16,317 bases of DNA from positions 1 to 16,317 of the forward strand of contig CALBSQ010000223.1 in the NCBI GenBank assembly GCA_937967325.1. The letters run 5' to 3'. This document shows positions 13,860 to 16,317 of this stretch, in pieces (position 1 is the stretch's first letter; every line of letters starts with the position of its first letter). A program made the position numbers and the translations under genes. The notes under the pieces are model-generated. The model saw only the letters and a program-made list of their open reading frames with translations. It searched no databases and had not been told where the DNA came from. The stretch is from an uncultured Chloroflexota bacterium. Its GTDB lineage: Bacteria > Chloroflexota > UBA4733.

Positions 13860-15134
13860 CTATTCCAGCCGGCGTACGGTGGGGTTGAACAGCAAGACGC
13901 CGGCGGCGAAGCAGGCGGTGACGGCGCCGCCGATGCCGACGGCCAGGGGTGCGCCGAAATGCTGGGCGACCGTCCCCGCCAGCATGTTGCCGAGCGGCAT
14001 CATGCCAAAGGTGGTCAGGGTGAGCACGCTCAGCACCCGTCCGCGCATGGCGTCCGGAGCATAGGACTGGAGGAAGGTCTGGTTGAGCGAGGTAAAGGTC
14101 ATGCTGCAGGCGCTGGCTACGATGAGGATAGGAATCGACAGCGCAATGTTTCGGCTCAGGGCGAAGACGACCAGGCCCACGCCGTAGACGGCCGATGCGG
14201 TGAGCTGGAGCCTGCCGCGATGCCGGAAGTTCGGCAGGGAGGCGACCGTCAGGGCGCCAAGGAGTGCGCCGGCGCCGGTGGCGCTCAAGAGGATGCCCAG
14301 GCCCTGTGGTCCCACGTGCAGCACATTCTGGGCGAACACCGGCATCAGGGTCTGATAGGAGAAGGCGAACAGCGCCGGCACCGCGGCAATGAGCACGAGC
14401 GTGCCGATCACCTCGTGCCGGTAGACGAAGGAGAGTCCCTCCTTGGCGCTCCTCCAGACCGGCGTCTTCTGCTCGGGCGGCGTCCACGGCGGGAGCTTGA
14501 GGAGGAGCAGGGAGACGATCACGGCGATGAAGCTCAGGCCATTGACAAAGAAGGCCCAACCGGGACCGACGCGGGCGATCACGATGCCGGCCAGCGCCGG
14601 ACCCACGAGACGGCTGGCCTGGAACTGCGCCGAGCTGACCGCGATGGCGTTCTGCAGATCGGCGCGCGGCACCAGATCGGAGATGATGCCTTGCCGCACG
14701 GGCACATTGAGCGCGTTGACCAGCCCCAGCAGCACCGCCATAATCATGATGTGCTCGACCCGCACGACGCCCGCCAGCGCCAGCCCCGCCAGGACGAACG
14801 CCAGCAGCATCGCGGCGGTCTGCGTCACGATCATCAGCATCCGGCGCTCGACACGGTCCGCCAGTACCCCGCCCAGTAGCGACAGAAACAGCGCCGGCAG
14901 GGCCTGAAGGAAGCTGACGGTCCCCAGGAGAAAGGCCGAGCCGGTGAGCTGATACACCAGCCAGGCCTGGGCCACGTTCTGCATCCAGGTCCCCATATTG
15001 GAGACCAGGGCGCCCGACCAGTAGAGACGAAAATTCGGATGTCGCCGCAGGGCGCCAAAGGTGTCCACGCGGCGCTTCGATGGGGCCTGGGTGGCTACGG
15101 TTGCAACAGGCCGTACCGGTGCGCCGCGCGCCAT
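13860..15134 (-). CDS. MFS transporter (EntS/MFS_3-like exporter)
   Basis: This 424-residue major facilitator has about 12 hydrophobic spans and resembles the EntS-like group of drug or siderophore exporters. It begins with a short basic cytoplasmic end, then FRLYWSGALVSNMGTWMQNV and AQAWLVYQLTGSAFLLGTVS. The motif-A loop is LLGGVLADRVERRMLMIV. VPVRQGIISDLVPRADLQNA and LNQTFLQSYAPDAMRGRVLS are typical of the family. The chosen ATG at 15134 has GGAGG about 7 bases upstream. The frame runs on to 15248, but that extension is encoded by repeat DNA and is rejected. It converges with the dehydratase gene and is flanked on both sides by heptamer-type repeats. The substrate is unknown; a small-molecule efflux role is likely. 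Confidence 0.9.
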   Translation of the reverse strand: MARGAPVRPVATVATQAPSKRRVDTFGALRRHPNFRLYWSGALVSNMGTWMQNVAQAWLVYQLTGSAFLLGTVSFLQALPALFLSLLGGVLADRVERRMLMIVTQTAAMLLAFVLAGLALAGVVRVEHIMIMAVLLGLVNALNVPVRQGIISDLVPRADLQNAIAVSSAQFQASRLVGPALAGIVIARVGPGWAFFVNGLSFIAVIVSLLLLKLPPWTPPEQKTPVWRSAKEGLSFVYRHEVIGTLVLIAAVPALFAFSYQTLMPVFAQNVLHVGPQGLGILLSATGAGALLGALTVASLPNFRHRGRLQLTASAVYGVGLVVFALSRNIALSIPILIVASACSMTFTSLNQTFLQSYAPDAMRGRVLSVLTLTTFGMMPLGNMLAGTVAQHFGAPLAVGIGGAVTACFAAGVLLFNPTVRRLE

Positions 15135-15173
15135 CCCCCACCTCCGCACGCCCAGAACAGGGACGCCGCGGCG

Positions 15174-15201
15174 AGCATAGCATACGCTTACGTGAACGTA
15201 A
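15174..15201 (-). promoter_or_regulatory. Candidate promoter with overlapping operator for the MFS gene
   Basis: On the minus strand TTACGT (15201-15196) and TATGCT (15179-15174) are spaced by 16 bases, giving a start about 33 bases before the ATG at 15134. The -35 lies within TTACGTTCACGTAA, an inverted repeat of TTACGT with a two-base centre (15188-15201). Palindromes with ACGT half-sites are known operators of MerR-type and other regulators, so a repressor or activator site is plausible. Confidence 0.4.
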
Positions 15202-15233
15202 TACCAGGTGTCGGGTGTCGGGTGTCGGGGGAC

Positions 15234-15300
15234 AACGTGGCCGGCCACTTGCCTTCAGGGTATTTCGGACGTGACCCGAAGGCAAGTGGCCGGCCACGTT
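15234..15300. repeat. 23-bp perfect hairpin within the compound element
   Basis: Arms 15234-15256 (AACGTGGCCGGCCACTTGCC...) and 15278-15300 are perfect reverse complements with a 21-base spacer. The stem extends by GGGT/ACCC across one bulged base. The left arm contains the palindrome GTGGCCGGCCAC, and its first six bases overlap the outer arm. Confidence 0.8.
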
Positions 15301-15360
15301 GGGGTGCGCCGCAAGGTACTGCAAGCGAGCGGACGTCTGGCGAGTGGCGGGGCTGGTCAG

Positions 15361-15471
15361 CGGAGCGCGGGCGTCCCGCCCGCCCCGGTGGCCCATGGGG
15401 GAGGCGCCGGTCCTTTCGAGGGAGGCCGCCGGGCAGCCCGACGATTGGGCGGGCGGGACGCCCGCGCTCCG
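15361..15471. repeat. 24-bp perfect inverted repeat within the compound element
   Basis: Arms 15361-15384 (starting CGGAGCGCGGGCGTCCCGCC) and 15448-15471 are perfect reverse complements separated by 63 bases. The arm sequence is of a type I recall as a common intergenic repeat in GC-rich Planctomycete and Chloroflexota genomes. That recollection is unchecked. Confidence 0.8.
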
Positions 15472-15621
15472 TTTAGATCGTCGTCCGGTCGCTGCCCAAC
15501 GCCGCGTCACACCCGACACGTTGTCCCCCGACACCCGACACCCAGCACCCAGCACCCAGCACCCAGCACTCGACACCTGGTATCATCCAACGGCACTGCT
15601 GGTTCGAAACGGAGGCTGACG

Positions 15622-16317
15622 ATGGCCGTGGCTGCTCCACCCGCGCTTTCCGTGGGCAAGATTCGCGGGTTGCAACAGATCGCCAATGAACGCGGCATCT
15701 TCACGATGACGGCCATGGATCAGCGTGGCTCCCTCGCCGAGCTGATGGCGCCCGGCAAGGCGGACAGCGTGACGTATGAGCAGCTCAAGGCTGTCAAACT
15801 GGAGTTGGCCGGCACGTTCGCGCCATTGTCCAGCGCGGTGCTGCTAGACCCACTCTACGGTGCGGCCGAGGCCATCGCCTACCGGGCTTTGCCGGGCAGC
15901 ACCGGCCTGCTGGTGGCCTGGGAGGAGTCCGGTTACACCTCGGACGGCAGCGGTCGTCTGACGCGTGTCGAGCCGGGCTGGAGCGTCGAGAAGATCAAGC
16001 TGATGGGCGCGTCGGCGGTCAAGCTGCTCGTCTACTACCACCCCGATGAGGCCAGGTCGGCGGAGCATCAGCGCCAGATTGTCCGTCGAGTGGTGGGCGA
16101 CTGCCGCAGGTTCGATATTCCGGCCGTGGTGGAGGCGGTGGCCTACGGCATTGGCGGCGTCAAGACGGGCACGGCGGAGTACGCCGCGATGAAGCCGGAC
16201 CTGGTCATCCGCACCGCCCGCGACCTCTGTCCGCTGGGTTTCGATATCCTCAAGGCCGAGTTCCCGGCCGATCTGAAGTTCGAGCACGACGAGGGCAAGA
16301 TGGCGGAGTGGTGCCGG
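15622..16317 (+). CDS. LacD-type (tagatose 1,6-diphosphate) aldolase, partial
   Basis: This is the first 232 residues of a class I aldolase of the LacD family, cut by the right edge; full members have about 300-330. It starts at ATG 15622 with GGAGG 6 bases upstream. Recognisable parts are LSVGKIRGLQQIANERGIFT, AMDQRGSLAEL (Asp33), LLDPLYGAAEAI, IKLMGASAVKLLVYYHPDEA (Lys134), and FDILKAEFPADL. In that last motif Lys211 corresponds to the Schiff-base lysine of LacD (DVLKVEVP). LacD enzymes split tagatose or fructose 1,6-bisphosphate to glyceraldehyde 3-phosphate and dihydroxyacetone phosphate; relatives act on sulfofructose phosphate. It fits the sugar-acid theme of the right half. The upstream repeat element may carry its promoter; a weak TATCAT lies at 15581-15586. 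Confidence 0.88.
   Translation, partial: MAVAAPPALSVGKIRGLQQIANERGIFTMTAMDQRGSLAELMAPGKADSVTYEQLKAVKLELAGTFAPLSSAVLLDPLYGAAEAIAYRALPGSTGLLVAWEESGYTSDGSGRLTRVEPGWSVEKIKLMGASAVKLLVYYHPDEARSAEHQRQIVRRVVGDCRRFDIPAVVEAVAYGIGGVKTGTAEYAAMKPDLVIRTARDLCPLGFDILKAEFPADLKFEHDEGKMAEWCR

Larger units (their letters stand above)
15201..15583. repeat. Compound inverted-repeat element with heptamer outer arms
   Basis: The outer arms run from 15201-15239 to 15517-15583. A perfect 27-base match joins 15213-15239 to 15517-15543, and ATACCAGGTGTC at 15201-15212 pairs with 15572-15583. The left arm has three TGTCGGG units from 15209. The right arm has seven 7-base units at 15527-15575: two CCCGACA, four CCCAGCA and one CTCGACA. 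The four CCCAGCA units are extra copies that expand the right arm. Inside are two more inverted repeats, listed separately. It fills the space between the MFS promoter and the aldolase gene, and there is no credible gene within it. Confidence 0.85.

Noticed and set aside
13959..14879. 306-residue plus-strand open frame
   Set aside because: It is antisense to the MFS gene, and its His/Gln/Gly/Asp-rich translation is typical of shadow frames.
15527..15575. Tandem heptamers as a CRISPR array
   Set aside because: The units are seven bases with no spacers and no nearby cas genes, so this is a short tandem repeat.
13747..15576. 609-residue minus-strand open frame
   Set aside because: It is an alternate frame of the MFS gene running through the repeat elements. 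Its translation has low-complexity repeat-derived ends and no domain.

Overview
The window is GC-rich bacterial DNA. Its gene families suggest a Chloroflexota lineage, possibly Thermomicrobia-like: an HD-domain/LuxR-HTH regulator, a RibD-type reductase, paired ThuA and RraA-like proteins, and an enolase-superfamily dehydratase. This placement is an inference from protein character; there is no rRNA or other marker gene.

The left half (1-8140) is mostly decaying. It has a RibD/DHFR-like reductase with a stop at codon 3, running off the left edge, and an intact DUF1579-like protein. It also carries relics of an AraC regulator, possibly an NTF2-like protein, a Kelch-repeat protein, an HD/LuxR regulator with a large internal deletion, and a GatA-type amidase with several frameshifts and a lost catalytic serine. 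Three genes look intact within it: an NAD(P)-binding oxidoreductase translationally coupled to an unrecognised 191-residue protein, and a 103-residue protein that may be a small alpha/beta barrel. Four copies of a 16-bp parS-like ParB site (consensus TGTTNCACGTGAAACA) lie at 1597, 3870, 5101 and 7931. All four are in decayed or non-coding DNA and share nothing beyond the site. This is the most interesting signal in the window, because it looks like part of a chromosome or megaplasmid centromere.

The right half (8143-16317) is intact and dense. It encodes a ThuA-like protein, an RraA-like aldolase/decarboxylase, a molybdopterin oxidoreductase with an overlapping cytochrome b partner, a tartrate/D-malate-type dehydrogenase, a GalD/ManD-type sugar-acid dehydratase, a convergent MFS exporter, and a LacD-type aldolase cut by the right edge. 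ThuA, RraA, dehydrogenase, dehydratase and aldolase together suggest uptake-independent catabolism of sugar acids or hydroxy acids. The Mo/cytochrome b pair is a separate membrane redox module inserted among them.

The gaps of the right half hold four distinct inverted-repeat elements: a triple hairpin at 9599-9740, a 32-bp inverted repeat at 12384-12514, and two heptamer-built inverted repeats at 13735-13854 and 15201-15583 that bracket the MFS gene. The last contains two further inverted repeats. No tRNA, rRNA, transposase or CRISPR array was seen.
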